A stretch of DNA of 33,419 bases from Streptosporangium minutum (GCF_002149035.1 NZ_NGFP01000083.1:1-33419), one strand, 5' to 3'; positions 1-8,366 are shown, counted from the stretch's first letter. Notes: a model not told the origin generated them from the letters alone. Numbers and translations are program-made.

Positions 1-68
1 TCTCCACAGTGTGGGACGCCACAGGTCTGACCCGTCTCCACAGTGTGGGACGCCACAGGTCTGACCCG
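1..68. repeat. Tandem duplication of a 34-bp unit
   Basis: Positions 1-34 and 35-68 are identical. The unit contains the small palindrome CCACAGTGTGG. A third copy lies in inverted orientation at 206-239, just upstream of a possible minus-strand ATG at 208. No spacers or other copies are seen in the window, so this is not a CRISPR array. It may be a real duplication or an assembly artefact at a contig edge. Confidence 0.9.
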
Positions 69-208
69 ATGGGTATCGCCCGCCTCGCGCTCGCGGGCCC
101 GGCGTCCGGGTTGAGCGCGCCGACCAGCGAGAGGGCGCCGACCACGATCAGGGCGACCACCGCCAGCACCGCCAGGCCCGCGAGCGCGAGGCGGGCGATA
201 CCCATCGG
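1..208 (-). CDS. Possible membrane-anchored protein, N-terminal fragment, disrupted by the inverted repeat
   Basis: Read from ATG at 208 on the minus strand, the frame begins with a short basic stretch (MGIARLALAG) followed by about 25 hydrophobic residues, like an uncleaved signal anchor. It stays open to the window edge. After about 36 codons the sequence becomes the inverted copy of its own start, so the rest of the translation is unlikely to be native. It would be the gene downstream of the DedA gene, 74 bp away on the same strand. No ribosome binding site is evident. The hydrophobic start looks genuinely coding, but family and function cannot be told from so little sequence. Confidence 0.3.
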
Positions 209-239
209 GTCAGACCTGTGGCGTCCCACACTGTGGAGA
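35..239. repeat. 65-bp perfect inverted repeat around a 75-bp centre
   Basis: The left arm at 35-99 is the exact reverse complement of 175-239; the spacer is 100-174. The arms carry the 34-bp unit plus the first 31 bases of a possible minus-strand reading frame starting at 208. No transposase gene, terminal CA/TG dinucleotides or target duplication is visible, so a mobile element is not supported. A fold-back artefact at the end of a contig or a genuine inverted duplication are both possible. Confidence 0.9.
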
Positions 240-282
240 TTAGCGGTTGGCGAGGAGATCCCACGCCCGGTCGCGGGATCGG

Positions 283-1008
283 TTACAGCCGGCCGTCGCC
301 GTTCGACGGACCGCTCGGCATGGTGCGGTGGTGCTTGCCCTGCGGCAGTGGCACGTCGGGCCCGCCGTTCTTACGGTTCTTCACGAGCTCCCGGATGATC
401 GGGATGACCGAGAGAAGGATGATCACCAGAGCGCCCGGCAGGATGTACTTGTCGATGTCGGGCACCGCCGAGCCGACCACGCGGCCGAAGACCAGCAGGC
501 CGTCGGTCCAGATGATGCCGCCCACGCAGTTCCACAGGAAGAACCGCTTGCGGTCCATGCCGAGCATGCCCGCGACCGGGTTGAGGAACGTGCGGACGAT
601 CGGGATGAACCGGGCGAGCACCACGGCCTTGGACGGGCCGAACTTCTGGAAGTAGTGCTCGGCCTTGTCGACGTACTCCTTCTTGAAGAGCTTGGAGTCG
701 GGCCGGTCGAACATCCTGCGGCCATAGGTGGCGCCGAGGTGGTGTCCCAGCTGGGCGCCGGCGATGGCGCAGATCGGGGCCAGGACCAGCAGCAGCGGGA
801 ACGAGAGCGGTTCGAGGCCCTTGATGGCCGCCGCCGCCTCGGGCGTGCTGAAGACGCCTGCCGCGACGAGCAGCGAGTCGCCCGGCAGGAAGAAACCGAG
901 CAGCAGGCCGGTCTCGGCGAAGATGATCCCGAGGACGCCGATGGTGGCGAACGGCCCGAGCAGGCCGAGCCACCATTTGGGGTCCAGGAGATTGTGCAGG
1001 AGGTCCAT
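283..1008 (-). CDS. DedA family (SNARE-associated/VTT domain) membrane protein
   Basis: This 241-residue integral membrane protein belongs to the DedA family, implicated in lipid-carrier (undecaprenyl phosphate) flipping and membrane homeostasis. Hydrophobic segments lie at about 17-30, 35-52, 68-88, 140-170 and 190-207. Family hallmarks are visible: the acidic residue E32 in the first re-entrant segment, LPGDS at 41-45, and RFIPIVRTFLNPVAG at 133-147 with the conserved arginines R133 and R139 and the glycine-rich turn. Length is usual for the family. The tail is hydrophilic and basic. A TAGGCT hexamer ends 8 bases before the ATG with no Shine-Dalgarno sequence, suggesting a leaderless transcript. 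It is divergent from fba. The exact substrate is unknown. Confidence 0.93.
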   Translation of the reverse strand: MDLLHNLLDPKWWLGLLGPFATIGVLGIIFAETGLLLGFFLPGDSLLVAAGVFSTPEAAAAIKGLEPLSFPLLLVLAPICAIAGAQLGHHLGATYGRRMFDRPDSKLFKKEYVDKAEHYFQKFGPSKAVVLARFIPIVRTFLNPVAGMLGMDRKRFFLWNCVGGIIWTDGLLVFGRVVGSAVPDIDKYILPGALVIILLSVIPIIRELVKNRKNGGPDVPLPQGKHHRTMPSGPSNGDGRL

Positions 1009-1016
1009 CGGCGTGA

Positions 1017-1022
1017 AGCCTA
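1017..1022 (-). promoter_or_regulatory. -10 hexamer TAGGCT, probable leaderless start of the DedA gene
   Basis: On the minus strand TAGGCT lies 8 bases upstream of the ATG at 1008, the spacing expected if transcription starts at the initiation codon. The same hexamer occurs 7 bases before purD. No convincing -35 element was found. Confidence 0.4.
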
Positions 1023-1175
1023 CCGGCGATCAGGATCCCAGATCGAGAGATGACACAGGCAGAAGTGGTGGCGGAGCTATCCGGCCGGGAAGGAACCCGG
1101 AATACTGGCCAACGGGCTATGTCTCCAAAAGTCCCGCGCCAGCTGTTCACAGCCGTCTCGAGGGAGATGACACCG

Positions 1176-2198
<1,023 letters not shown>

Positions 2199-2214
2199 GG
2201 TCCCGGATCCCCGG

Positions 2215-2262
2215 GGTCCGGCCATCGCCTCCGGACGGCCGTCCGGAGGCGATGGCCGGACC
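2215..2262 (+). terminator. 48-nt perfect palindrome, probable fba terminator
   Basis: The 48 bases are fully self-complementary (22-bp arms with GGCC at the centre), beginning 17 bases after the fba stop codon. There is no T tract, as is usual for hairpin terminators in GC-rich actinobacteria. Confidence 0.8.
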
Positions 2263-2342
2263 GGCGGCGACGGCGGGCCGGGGAGGGCCGCCGCCGTGGA
2301 TCTTCCGTTCTCCGGGGAGAGCGGCCTCGCTCCGGCTCCGGC

Positions 2343-2366
2343 GGGGACGGGGACGGGGACGGGGAC
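2343..2366 (+). repeat. Four tandem GGGGAC hexamers
   Basis: Four exact GGGGAC copies in a row lie in the intergenic region before the DUF3151 gene. The four G-runs with two-base spacers could fold as a G-quadruplex on the plus strand. It lies about 80 bp upstream of the start at 2444. Confidence 0.85.
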
Positions 2367-2443
2367 GGCCGTTTCGAGGAGCGGGACAATAACAGGGAAG
2401 CGACTCCCCCGCCGGGCAAAGGCAGCAAGTACTCTCGCTAGGC

Positions 2444-2866
2444 ATGACGGAATCGCACGAGAATCTTCTCGCCGGGCCGCCGCCCACCCGGCTGCCGGAC
2501 CTGCCCGAGGCCCGAGAGGCGCTGGAATCCGGCGCCCAAGCATCAGACGTCGCCGCGCGTTTCCCCGCCTACCCTGGTGCCTGGGCCGCGCTCGCGGACG
2601 AGTATTTCGCGGGCGGGCACGCCGTGACGTCGTACGCCTTCGCCCGTACCGGCTATCACCGCGGCCTCGACCAGCTGCGCCGGGCAGGTTGGAAGGGGCA
2701 CGGCCCGATCCCCTGGGAGCACGAGCCCAACCGCGGTTTCCTGCGCTGTCTGCACGCCCTGGCCCGCGCGGCCCAGGCCATCGGCGAGAAGGAGGAGGCC
2801 GAGCGCTGCTTCCAGTTCCTGAAGGACTCCAGCTCCCAGGCCGCTGAGGAACTGACCGGCCGCTGA
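2444..2866 (+). CDS. DUF3151 family protein
   Basis: This 140-residue soluble protein matches the actinobacteria-specific DUF3151 family, whose function is not known to me. Recognisable conserved stretches are RFPAYPGAWAALAD (about 40-53), SYAFARTGYHRGLDQLRRAGWKG (about 66-88) and PWEHEPNRGFLRCLHALARAA (about 93-113), with a mostly helical character like a TPR-type fold. The C-terminal GEKEEAERCFQFLKD resembles one more helical hairpin. Placement between fba and purA is a known conserved order in actinobacteria and supports the call. No signal peptide or membrane segment is seen. The ATG at 2444 is the only sensible start; no strong Shine-Dalgarno sequence precedes it. Confidence 0.9.
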   Translation: MTESHENLLAGPPPTRLPDLPEAREALESGAQASDVAARFPAYPGAWAALADEYFAGGHAVTSYAFARTGYHRGLDQLRRAGWKGHGPIPWEHEPNRGFLRCLHALARAAQAIGEKEEAERCFQFLKDSSSQAAEELTGR

Positions 2867-2872
2867 GGTCCC

Positions 2873-2900
2873 GGATCTCCCGCCGGAGGGTGGGAGATCC
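2873..2900 (+). terminator. Hairpin after the DUF3151 gene
   Basis: A perfect 9-bp stem (2873-2881 with 2892-2900) and a 10-base loop start 6 bases after the stop codon. It is followed by CCCCAAA rather than a T tract. Confidence 0.65.
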
Positions 2901-2921
2901 CCCAAATGTGACTCGGTCGGG

Positions 2922-2927
2922 TATTCT
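2922..2927 (+). promoter_or_regulatory. Possible -10 element (TATTCT) of purA
   Basis: TATTCT lies between the DUF3151 terminator and the hairpin in the purA leader. A transcript starting near 2934 would carry a leader of about 59 bases. No good -35 element is seen, so this is a candidate only. Confidence 0.3.
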
Positions 2928-2940
2928 CTCCACGCAAGAG

Positions 2941-2975
2941 CCCCTGTCGCGATTGCGTCAGGGGTTTTCGTTTTT
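2941..2975 (+). terminator. Hairpin plus T-rich tail just before purA: terminator or attenuator
   Basis: CCCCTG (2941-2946) pairs with CAGGGG (2959-2964), with an inner CGC/GCG pairing around a GATT loop. TTTTCGTTTTT follows at 2965-2975. This is a textbook intrinsic terminator shape, unusual in this GC-rich window, and it ends only 17 bases before the purA start. It could end upstream transcripts or act as a leader attenuator of purA. Confidence 0.65.
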
Positions 2976-2992
2976 GTGGTAGGAGATTAGCG

Positions 2993-4276
2993 ATGCCGGC
3001 TGTCGTTCTCGTGGGCGCCCAGTGGGGCGATGAGGGCAAGGGGAAGGCGACCGACCTGCTCGGCGACAAGGTCGATTACGTCGTCAGATACCAGGGCGGA
3101 AACAACGCGGGGCACACGGTCGTCATCGGCGACCAGAAGTACGCCCTGCATCTGCTGCCCACGGGAGTGCTCTCCCCGAACGTCATCCCGGTGATCGGCA
3201 ACGGCGTCGTCATCGACCCGGGCGTGCTGCTGAGCGAGATCGACGGGCTGGAGGCCCGCGGCGTCTCCTCCGAGCGGCTGCTGATCTCGGCCAACGCGCA
3301 CCTGATCATGCCCCACCACAAGGCCCTCGACAAGGTCACCGAGCGCTACCTGGGCAAGGCGAAGATCGGCACCACCGGCCGGGGCATCGGCCCCGCCTAC
3401 GGTGACAAGATCTACCGGATGGGCGTGCGGGTCCAGGACCTGCTCGACCCGGGCATCCTGCAGAAGAAGATCGAGGTCGCCCTCGGCGAGAAGAACCAGA
3501 TCCTCACCAAGATCTACAACCGCCGGGCGATCGACGCCACCAAGGTGCTGGAGGAGTACCTCGGCTACGCCGAGCGCCTCAAGCCGCACATCGCCGACAC
3601 CTCCCTGATCCTGAACAAGGCGCTGGACGAGGACAAGGTCGTGCTGCTGGAGGGCGGCCAGGGCAACCTGCTCGACATCGACCACGGCACCTACCCGTTC
3701 GTCACCTCCTCCTCCCCGACGAGCGGCGGCGCCTGCTCCGGCTCCGGCATCCCGCCGACCCGGCTCACCCGCGTGATCGGCATCCTCAAGGCCTACACCA
3801 CCCGCGTCGGCTCCGGCCCGTTCCCGACCGAGCTGGAAGACGAGATGGGCGAGTGGCTGCGCACCACCGGCGGCGAGTACGGCGTGACCACCGGCCGCAA
3901 CCGCCGCTGCGGCTGGTTCGACGCGGTGATCGCCCGCTATGCCAGCCGGATCAACGGCGTCACCGACTTCTTCCTCACCAAGCTCGACGTGCTGTCCGGC
4001 CTGGAGAGGATCCCGGTCTGCGTCGCCTACGAGGTGGACGGCGTCCGCTACGACGAGATCCCGATGACCCAGACCGACTTCCACCACGCCAAGCCGGTGT
4101 ACGAGGAGTTCCCCGGCTGGCAGGAGGACATCACCGGCGCCAAGTCCTTCGAGGACCTGCCGGCCAACGCGCAGGCCTACGTCAAGGCCCTGGAGCAGAT
4201 GAGCGGCGCCCGGATCTCCGCCGTCGGCGTCGGTCCCGGCCGCACCGAGACGATCCAGATCCACTCGTTGGTCTAG
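2993..4276 (+). CDS. purA: Adenylosuccinate synthetase
   Basis: This 427-residue cytoplasmic enzyme joins IMP and aspartate using GTP to give adenylosuccinate, the first committed step from IMP to AMP. The N-terminal phosphate loop WGDEGKGK (11-18, catalytic D13), GNNAGHTVV (with H41), the [13 protein letters not shown] loop near 126-138, and late motifs [12 protein letters not shown] and KLDVLSG are all present. Length is standard. The ATG at 2993 follows AGGAG at 2981-2985 with a 7-base spacer. The leader contains a terminator-like hairpin. A strong hairpin follows the gene, so it appears to be transcribed alone. Confidence 0.98.
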   Translation: MPAVVLVGAQWGDEGKGKATDLLGDKVDYVVRYQGGNNAGHTVVIGDQKYALHLLPTGVLSPNVIPVIGNGVVIDPGVLLSEIDGLEARGVSSERLLISANAHLIMPHHKALDKVTERYLGKAKIGTTGRGIGPAYGDKIYRMGVRVQDLLDPGILQKKIEVALGEKNQILTKIYNRRAIDATKVLEEYLGYAERLKPHIADTSLILNKALDEDKVVLLEGGQGNLLDIDHGTYPFVTSSSPTSGGACSGSGIPPTRLTRVIGILKAYTTRVGSGPFPTELEDEMGEWLRTTGGEYGVTTGRNRRCGWFDAVIARYASRINGVTDFFLTKLDVLSGLERIPVCVAYEVDGVRYDEIPMTQTDFHHAKPVYEEFPGWQEDITGAKSFEDLPANAQAYVKALEQMSGARISAVGVGPGRTETIQIHSLV

Positions 4277-4293
4277 TCTCCTTCCGGTAAGGT

Positions 4294-4319
4294 TCGCGCC
4301 TGGCGACCGCCAGGCGCGA
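4294..4319 (+). terminator. purA terminator hairpin
   Basis: A perfect 11-bp stem with a GACC loop, 17 bases after the purA stop codon. No T tract follows. Confidence 0.8.
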
Positions 4320-4350
4320 GCCATATCGAGAGAACGGCGCACGAGGTCGG

Positions 4351-4356
4351 TAGGGT
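4351..4356 (+). promoter_or_regulatory. -10 hexamer TAGGGT, probable leaderless start of the GDPD gene
   Basis: TAGGGT ends 7 bases before the GTG start at 4364 and no Shine-Dalgarno sequence is present, as expected of a leaderless mRNA. The -35 region is not recognisable. Confidence 0.45.
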
Positions 4357-4363
4357 CCCCTCT

Positions 4364-5290
4364 GTGCATGCCGAGATTCATGGTCACCGCGGAGCCCGCG
4401 GACTCCGCCCGGAGAACACGCTGCCCGGGTTCGCCTGCGCCCTGGAGCTGGGCGTCGACGCGCTGGAGCTCGATGTCGCGCTGACGGCCGACCGGCGGCT
4501 GGTGCTCACCCACGACCTCACCGTGTCGGCGGTGACCAGTGCCGACACCCGGCCGGCCTTCTACGGCGACCCGCTCTTCCCGTACGTGGGCAGGCCCGTC
4601 GGGGAGCTCACGCTGGCGCAGCTGCGCACCCTCGACTGCGGGGTACGGCTGCCGCGCCACCCCGAGGACCGTTTCGTCCGGACCCAGGCGCCGGTGCCCG
4701 ACACCCGGATGCCGACGCTCGGGGCCGTGCTGGGGCTGGTGGACGCCTACGGCGCCGACGGCGTGCGGCTGCACGTGGAGCTCAAGTCCGATCCGACGAG
4801 GCCGGAGCTGAGCGCCGACCCCCGCGAGTTCACCGAGATGGTGGTCGCCGAGCTCGACCGGCACCACCGGCTCGACGGGGCGGCGATCCTCAGCTTCGAC
4901 TGGCGGATCCTGGAGATCGCCCGCTCACTGGCCCCCGCGACCCGGCGGTACGCCCTGATCGAGCGCGCCACCATGGACAGCGTCTGGCTCAACGGCCTGC
5001 GGCTTGAGGACTTCGACGGCGACATCCCGGCCGCCGCCGTGGCGGCCGGGGGCACCACGCTGTCTCCCGAGCACGTGCTGGTGGACCAGGAGCTGGCGCG
5101 TCGGGCCGAGAAGGCCGAGCTGCCGCTGGTGCCCTGGACCGTCAACGAGCCCGGCCGGGCCGCCGAGCTGCTCGACCTCGGGGTGGCCGGGCTGGTCACC
5201 GACTACCCGGACCGGATGCGCGCCCTGTGGGCCGACCGGGGCATGCCCGTCCCCGCGCCCGTCACCCCCGTGCGCCGCGCGGACAGGTAG
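4364..5290 (+). CDS. Glycerophosphodiester phosphodiesterase (GDPD family)
   Basis: This 308-residue protein belongs to the family that hydrolyses glycerophosphodiesters, released from phospholipids, to sn-glycerol 3-phosphate and an alcohol. The TIM-barrel active-site residues are visible: HRG at 8-10, E17 and N18 in RPENT, E35 and D37 in ALELDVALT, and H50 in LTHD; VELKSD and a C-terminal WTVNEP and GLVTDYPDR complete the pattern. There is no signal peptide, so it acts in the cytoplasm. The start is GTG at 4364, directly before the first strand; a -10 hexamer 7 bases upstream suggests a leaderless mRNA. The last 10 codons and stop form the first unit of a 33-bp tandem repeat. Confidence 0.93.
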   Translation: MHAEIHGHRGARGLRPENTLPGFACALELGVDALELDVALTADRRLVLTHDLTVSAVTSADTRPAFYGDPLFPYVGRPVGELTLAQLRTLDCGVRLPRHPEDRFVRTQAPVPDTRMPTLGAVLGLVDAYGADGVRLHVELKSDPTRPELSADPREFTEMVVAELDRHHRLDGAAILSFDWRILEIARSLAPATRRYALIERATMDSVWLNGLRLEDFDGDIPAAAVAAGGTTLSPEHVLVDQELARRAEKAELPLVPWTVNEPGRAAELLDLGVAGLVTDYPDRMRALWADRGMPVPAPVTPVRRADR

Positions 5291-5400
5291 CCCGTCACCC
5301 CCGTGCGCCGCGCGGACAGGTAGCCCGTCACCCCCGTGCGCCGCGCGGACAGGTAGCCCGTCACCCCCGTGCGCCGCGCGGACAGGTAGCGGACAGGTAG
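5258..5400 (+). repeat. 33-bp minisatellite, four perfect copies plus 11 bp, each carrying an in-frame stop
   Basis: Identical units lie at 5258-5290, 5291-5323, 5324-5356 and 5357-5389, with a partial copy (CGGACAGGTAG) at 5390-5400. The first unit encodes the C-terminus PVTPVRRADR and the TAG stop of the GDPD gene. Because 33 is a multiple of three, every later unit repeats the same ten codons and stop in the same frame. Confidence 0.95.
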
Positions 5401-5410
5401 GGAGCGCGCC

Positions 5411-5428
5411 CGGACCGCCGCCGGTCCG
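5411..5428 (+). terminator. Hairpin downstream of the GDPD gene
   Basis: A perfect 7-bp stem with a CCGC loop follows the minisatellite. It is GC-rich with no T tract. Confidence 0.5.
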
Positions 5429-5434
5429 CACCAC

Positions 5435-5540
5435 GCGGGCGCGTGGGACCTGGGACGCCGCCCTCCCCCCGCCCCCGCGCGGGCGCGGGCGCGGAAGGTC
5501 GCTCCGCGCGGGCGCGTGGGACCTGGAGCGCCGTCCTCCC
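5435..5540. repeat. Imperfect 33-bp direct repeat, period 73
   Basis: Copies at 5435-5467 and 5508-5540 share most of their bases, including GCGGGCGCGTGGGACCTGG. They lie between the convergent GDPD and corA genes, flanking a GC-rich segment of mixed short inverted repeats. Confidence 0.75.
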
Positions 5541-5559
5541 CGCTCCCGCGCGGGAGCGG
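5540..5559 (-). terminator. corA terminator hairpin
   Basis: A palindrome with an 8-bp stem and GCGC loop lies 4 bases beyond the corA stop codon in the direction of transcription. Confidence 0.65.
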
Positions 5560-5563
5560 AGGG

Positions 5564-6682
5564 TCACATCCAGCCGTTGCGGCGGAAGCCCCGGTAGAGC
5601 AGCGAGCAGGCGATCACCATCACGCCGATCACGATCGGATAGCCGAAGACGGACTTGAGCTCGGGCATGTGGTCGAAGTTCATGCCGTAGATCCCGGCGA
5701 TCATCGTGGGCACGGCCATTATGGCGACCCACGAGGAGATCTTCCGCATGTCCTCGTTGGCGAGCGCGTTGGAGCGGGCGAGCGCCGCCTGCAGGATGGA
5801 GTTGCACAGCTCGTTGGACGACTCGACCTGCTCGCACACACGGGCCAGGTGGTCGACGACGTCGCGGAAGTATTCGCGCATCTCCGAGGGGATCATCCGT
5901 CGCTGCGCCAGCGTCGACATGGGCGACTGGAGCGGGGTGACGGAGCGCTTCATCTCGATCATCTCGCGCTTGAGGTTGTAGATCCGGCCGATGTCGCGGG
6001 CGCTGACGTCGGCGAAGACCATGGCCTCGACGTCCTCCAGCTCGGCCTGCATCAGGTCGGCCACGCTGAGGTACTTGTCCACCACGTGGTCGGCGATCGC
6101 GTGCAGCACGCCGGTCGGGCCGCGGTTGAGGAGCTTGGGCTTGTCCTCCAGGCGCTCGCGGACCTCCGACAGCGGGCAGTGCTTGCCGTGCCGTACGGTC
6201 ACCACGAAGTCGGGCCCGACGAACACCATGATCTCGCCGGTGCCGATGATCTCGCTGGTGGCGGTCAGCACGTCGTGGTCGAGGTAGGCGACGGTCTTGA
6301 GGACCACGAACAGCGAGTCGCCGTAGCGCTCGACCTTGGGACGCTGATGAGCCTTGACGGCGTCCTCGACGGCGAGCGGGTGCAGGGCGAAGACCTCCGC
6401 CAGCCACTCGACCTCGGGGGCGCCGGGTTCATGCAGGCCGACCCAGACGAAGGCGTTGCCCTTCTCCTCGGCCGCGTTGTGCGTGCGGACGAGCTCCAGG
6501 GCGTCCGGGATTCCCAGGGCGTCGATCTTCTTGCCGCCGATGTAGGCGGCGTACTCGACGAGGGAGTCGCTCGGCGGGACGCAGAGGCCGTTCATCCGGT
6601 CACGGACCGGGACGGCGGGCGCGTGCGGGGCGCGGACGGCGCGTGCGTGCTTGATGCGGGGAAAAAGGAGCGAGGAACGCAT
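5564..6682 (-). CDS. corA: CorA family magnesium/cobalt transporter
   Basis: This 372-residue protein is a CorA-type channel that lets Mg2+ (and Co2+) enter through a homopentameric pore. The large N-terminal cytoplasmic domain (about 1-300) includes WVGLHEPG, FALHPLAVEDA and long helices. Two membrane helices follow at the C-terminus, with the signature YGMNFDHMPEL after the first one and a basic tail RGFRRNGWM. Start choice is moderate: the ATG at 6682 follows GGGAAAGG, while a later in-frame ATG (MNGLCVPP) would remove about 29 poorly conserved residues. It is convergent with the GDPD gene and divergent from purD. I see no obvious Mg2+-responsive leader. Confidence 0.95.
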   Translation of the reverse strand: MRSSLLFPRIKHARAVRAPHAPAVPVRDRMNGLCVPPSDSLVEYAAYIGGKKIDALGIPDALELVRTHNAAEEKGNAFVWVGLHEPGAPEVEWLAEVFALHPLAVEDAVKAHQRPKVERYGDSLFVVLKTVAYLDHDVLTATSEIIGTGEIMVFVGPDFVVTVRHGKHCPLSEVRERLEDKPKLLNRGPTGVLHAIADHVVDKYLSVADLMQAELEDVEAMVFADVSARDIGRIYNLKREMIEMKRSVTPLQSPMSTLAQRRMIPSEMREYFRDVVDHLARVCEQVESSNELCNSILQAALARSNALANEDMRKISSWVAIMAVPTMIAGIYGMNFDHMPELKSVFGYPIVIGVMVIACSLLYRGFRRNGWM

Positions 6683-7085
6683 GGCATGCCTTTCCCGCCC
6701 GATCTGGCACCGTCCACGCGCGACGCGATGTCACCTCAGTTCGAACGGGAATGCGCGCGGAAGCCAGTCGGGCACTGATGCGGAGTGGTGGGAGGGTGCG
6801 CACAGAAGGCGTGCGCCGCACGTACTGCTGGGATCGCCAGAGGACATCCCCAACCACCTCCAATCACCAATAGACAGGCAAAGCCGCCCAAACTTAGCAC
6901 AGATCTGGGCACGCCTTCCAAGCGTACTCCCGGCCGCAACAAGCGATCATCCATAAGCGGGCGAAATTCCCGCATGATTTACGGCGCATTCACCGTGTCT
7001 CTCCGGACCCCCGTGCGAGGCCTCTGCCCGCCGCCCCGGCAGGGTGAGACCGGCACGCGCCCCGCGGCCCCCGCACGGGACCTCT

Positions 7086-7102
7086 GTCCACAGCCTGTGG
7101 AC
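7086..7102. promoter_or_regulatory. Inverted repeat GTCCACAGCCTGTGGAC upstream of purD
   Basis: A 7-bp perfect inverted repeat with a 3-base centre lies about 22 bases upstream of the purD -10 hexamer, a place where an operator could sit. Each arm resembles a DnaA box (TTGTCCACA) with mismatches, but a pair of weak boxes is not enough to claim DnaA binding. Confidence 0.35.
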
Positions 7103-7123
7103 GGCCGGCGGCCCGGGGGCCGA

Positions 7124-7129
7124 TAGGCT
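7124..7129 (+). promoter_or_regulatory. -10 hexamer TAGGCT, probable leaderless start of purD
   Basis: TAGGCT ends 7 bases before the GTG start at 7137, with no Shine-Dalgarno sequence between them. Confidence 0.45.
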
Positions 7130-7136
7130 CTCGCGA

Positions 7137-8366
7137 GTGCGCGTTCTTGTGATTGGATCCGGCGGGCGTGAGCATGCCCTGTGCCGGTCGCTGGCAGCAG
7201 ATCCCCAGGTCACCGAGGTCCACTGTGCTCCCGGCAACGCGGGTGTCGCACAGGTCGCGACCCTGCATCCGGTGACCCCGACCGACCCCGCGGCGGTCAG
7301 CCGGCTCGCCTCGGAGCTGGGGGCCGACCTGGTCGTGGTCGGCCCCGAGGCCCCGCTGGTCGCCGGGGTCGCGGACGCGGTGAGGGAGGCGGGCATCCCC
7401 TGCTTCGGACCGTCCCGGGATGCCGCCCGGATCGAGGGCTCCAAGGCGTTCGCCAAGGACGTCATGGTCGCGGCGGGCGTGCCCACCGCGCGCTCCCGCA
7501 CGTGCGTCACGCCCGAGGAGGCCGCCGCGGCGCTGGACGAGTTCGGCACGCCGTACGTGGTCAAGGACGACGGCCTCGCGGCCGGCAAGGGCGTGGTGGT
7601 CACCGACGACCGGGACGAGGCGCTCAGGCACGCCGCGTCGTGCGGGCGGGTCGTCATCGAGGAGTTCCTCGACGGTCCCGAGGTGTCGCTGTTCGCGCTC
7701 TGCGACGGTTCCACGGCCGTGCCGCTCCAGCCCGCCCAGGACCACAAGCGCGCCTACGACGGGGACAAGGGCCCCAACACCGGCGGCATGGGCGCCTACA
7801 CGCCGCTGCCGTGGGCGCCCGGCGACCTCACCGACCGGGTGATGGCCGAGACCGTCATCCCGACCGTGACCGAGCTGGCCAGGCGCGGCACGCCGTACAC
7901 CGGGGTGCTCTTCGTGGGGCTGGCCCTCACGGCGGAGGGCCCGAAGGTGATCGAGTTCAACGCGCGGTTCGGCGACCCGGAGACCCAGGTCGTGCTGGAC
8001 CGGCTGGAGACGCCGCTCGCGGGCCTCCTGCTGGCCTGCGCGGACGGGACGCTCGGCGGGTTCGGGCCGCTGTCCTACCGCGACGGCGCCGCGGTGACCG
8101 TGGTGATCGCGGCGGAGGACTACCCGGCCGACCCTGTCAAGGGCGACGTCATCGAGGGGCTCTCCGACACCGTCGAGAACGCCTACGTGCTGCACTCCGG
8201 GACCGCGCTCGACGGCGACCGGATCGTCTCCAACGGCGGACGGGTGCTCAGCGTGGTCGGCACCGGCCCCGACGTGGCCGCCGCGCGCGCGGCCGCCTAC
8301 GAGGCGGTCGGCCGCATCCGGATGCGCGGCTCGCACCACCGCACGGACATCGGGCACAGTGCGTAA
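7137..8366 (+). CDS. purD: Phosphoribosylamine-glycine ligase (GAR synthetase)
   Basis: This 409-residue ATP-grasp enzyme joins 5-phosphoribosylamine and glycine, the second step of de novo purine synthesis. It shows VLVIGSGGREHAL at the very N-terminus, VVGPEAPLVAG, the ATP-grasp segments YVVKDDGLAAGKGVVV and EEFLDGPEVSL, and the signature PNTGGMGAYTPLP followed by EFNARFGDPETQ. Length is normal (about 410-430). GTG at 7137 is chosen because it begins exactly at the conserved first strand; the upstream in-frame extension to 7044 is low-complexity. A -10 hexamer 7 bases upstream suggests a leaderless mRNA. A membrane protein gene follows 102 bp downstream on the same strand. Confidence 0.97.
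   Translation: MRVLVIGSGGREHALCRSLAADPQVTEVHCAPGNAGVAQVATLHPVTPTDPAAVSRLASELGADLVVVGPEAPLVAGVADAVREAGIPCFGPSRDAARIEGSKAFAKDVMVAAGVPTARSRTCVTPEEAAAALDEFGTPYVVKDDGLAAGKGVVVTDDRDEALRHAASCGRVVIEEFLDGPEVSLFALCDGSTAVPLQPAQDHKRAYDGDKGPNTGGMGAYTPLPWAPGDLTDRVMAETVIPTVTELARRGTPYTGVLFVGLALTAEGPKVIEFNARFGDPETQVVLDRLETPLAGLLLACADGTLGGFGPLSYRDGAAVTVVIAAEDYPADPVKGDVIEGLSDTVENAYVLHSGTALDGDRIVSNGGRVLSVVGTGPDVAAARAAAYEAVGRIRMRGSHHRTDIGHSA

Larger units (their letters stand above)
6683..7136. other. 454-bp divergent intergenic region between corA and purD
   Basis: No convincing gene was found here. It holds the corA upstream region, a lower-GC stretch around 6850-6990, an inverted repeat at 7086-7102 and the purD -10 hexamer at 7124-7129. 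No riboswitch or tRNA fold was recognised by eye. Confidence 0.6.

Noticed and set aside
35-239. Insertion sequence with terminal inverted repeats
   Set aside because: The 75-bp centre cannot encode a transposase and no target duplication is visible.
5258-5400. CRISPR array
   Set aside because: The 33-bp units are directly abutting with no spacers, and no cas gene is present.
6736-6975. 79-codon minus-strand gene upstream of corA
   Set aside because: No ribosome binding site, no coding bias, and it covers the region where promoters are expected.
7086-7102. DnaA boxes or a replication origin
   Set aside because: Only two mismatched box-like sequences; no dnaA, dnaN or box cluster nearby.
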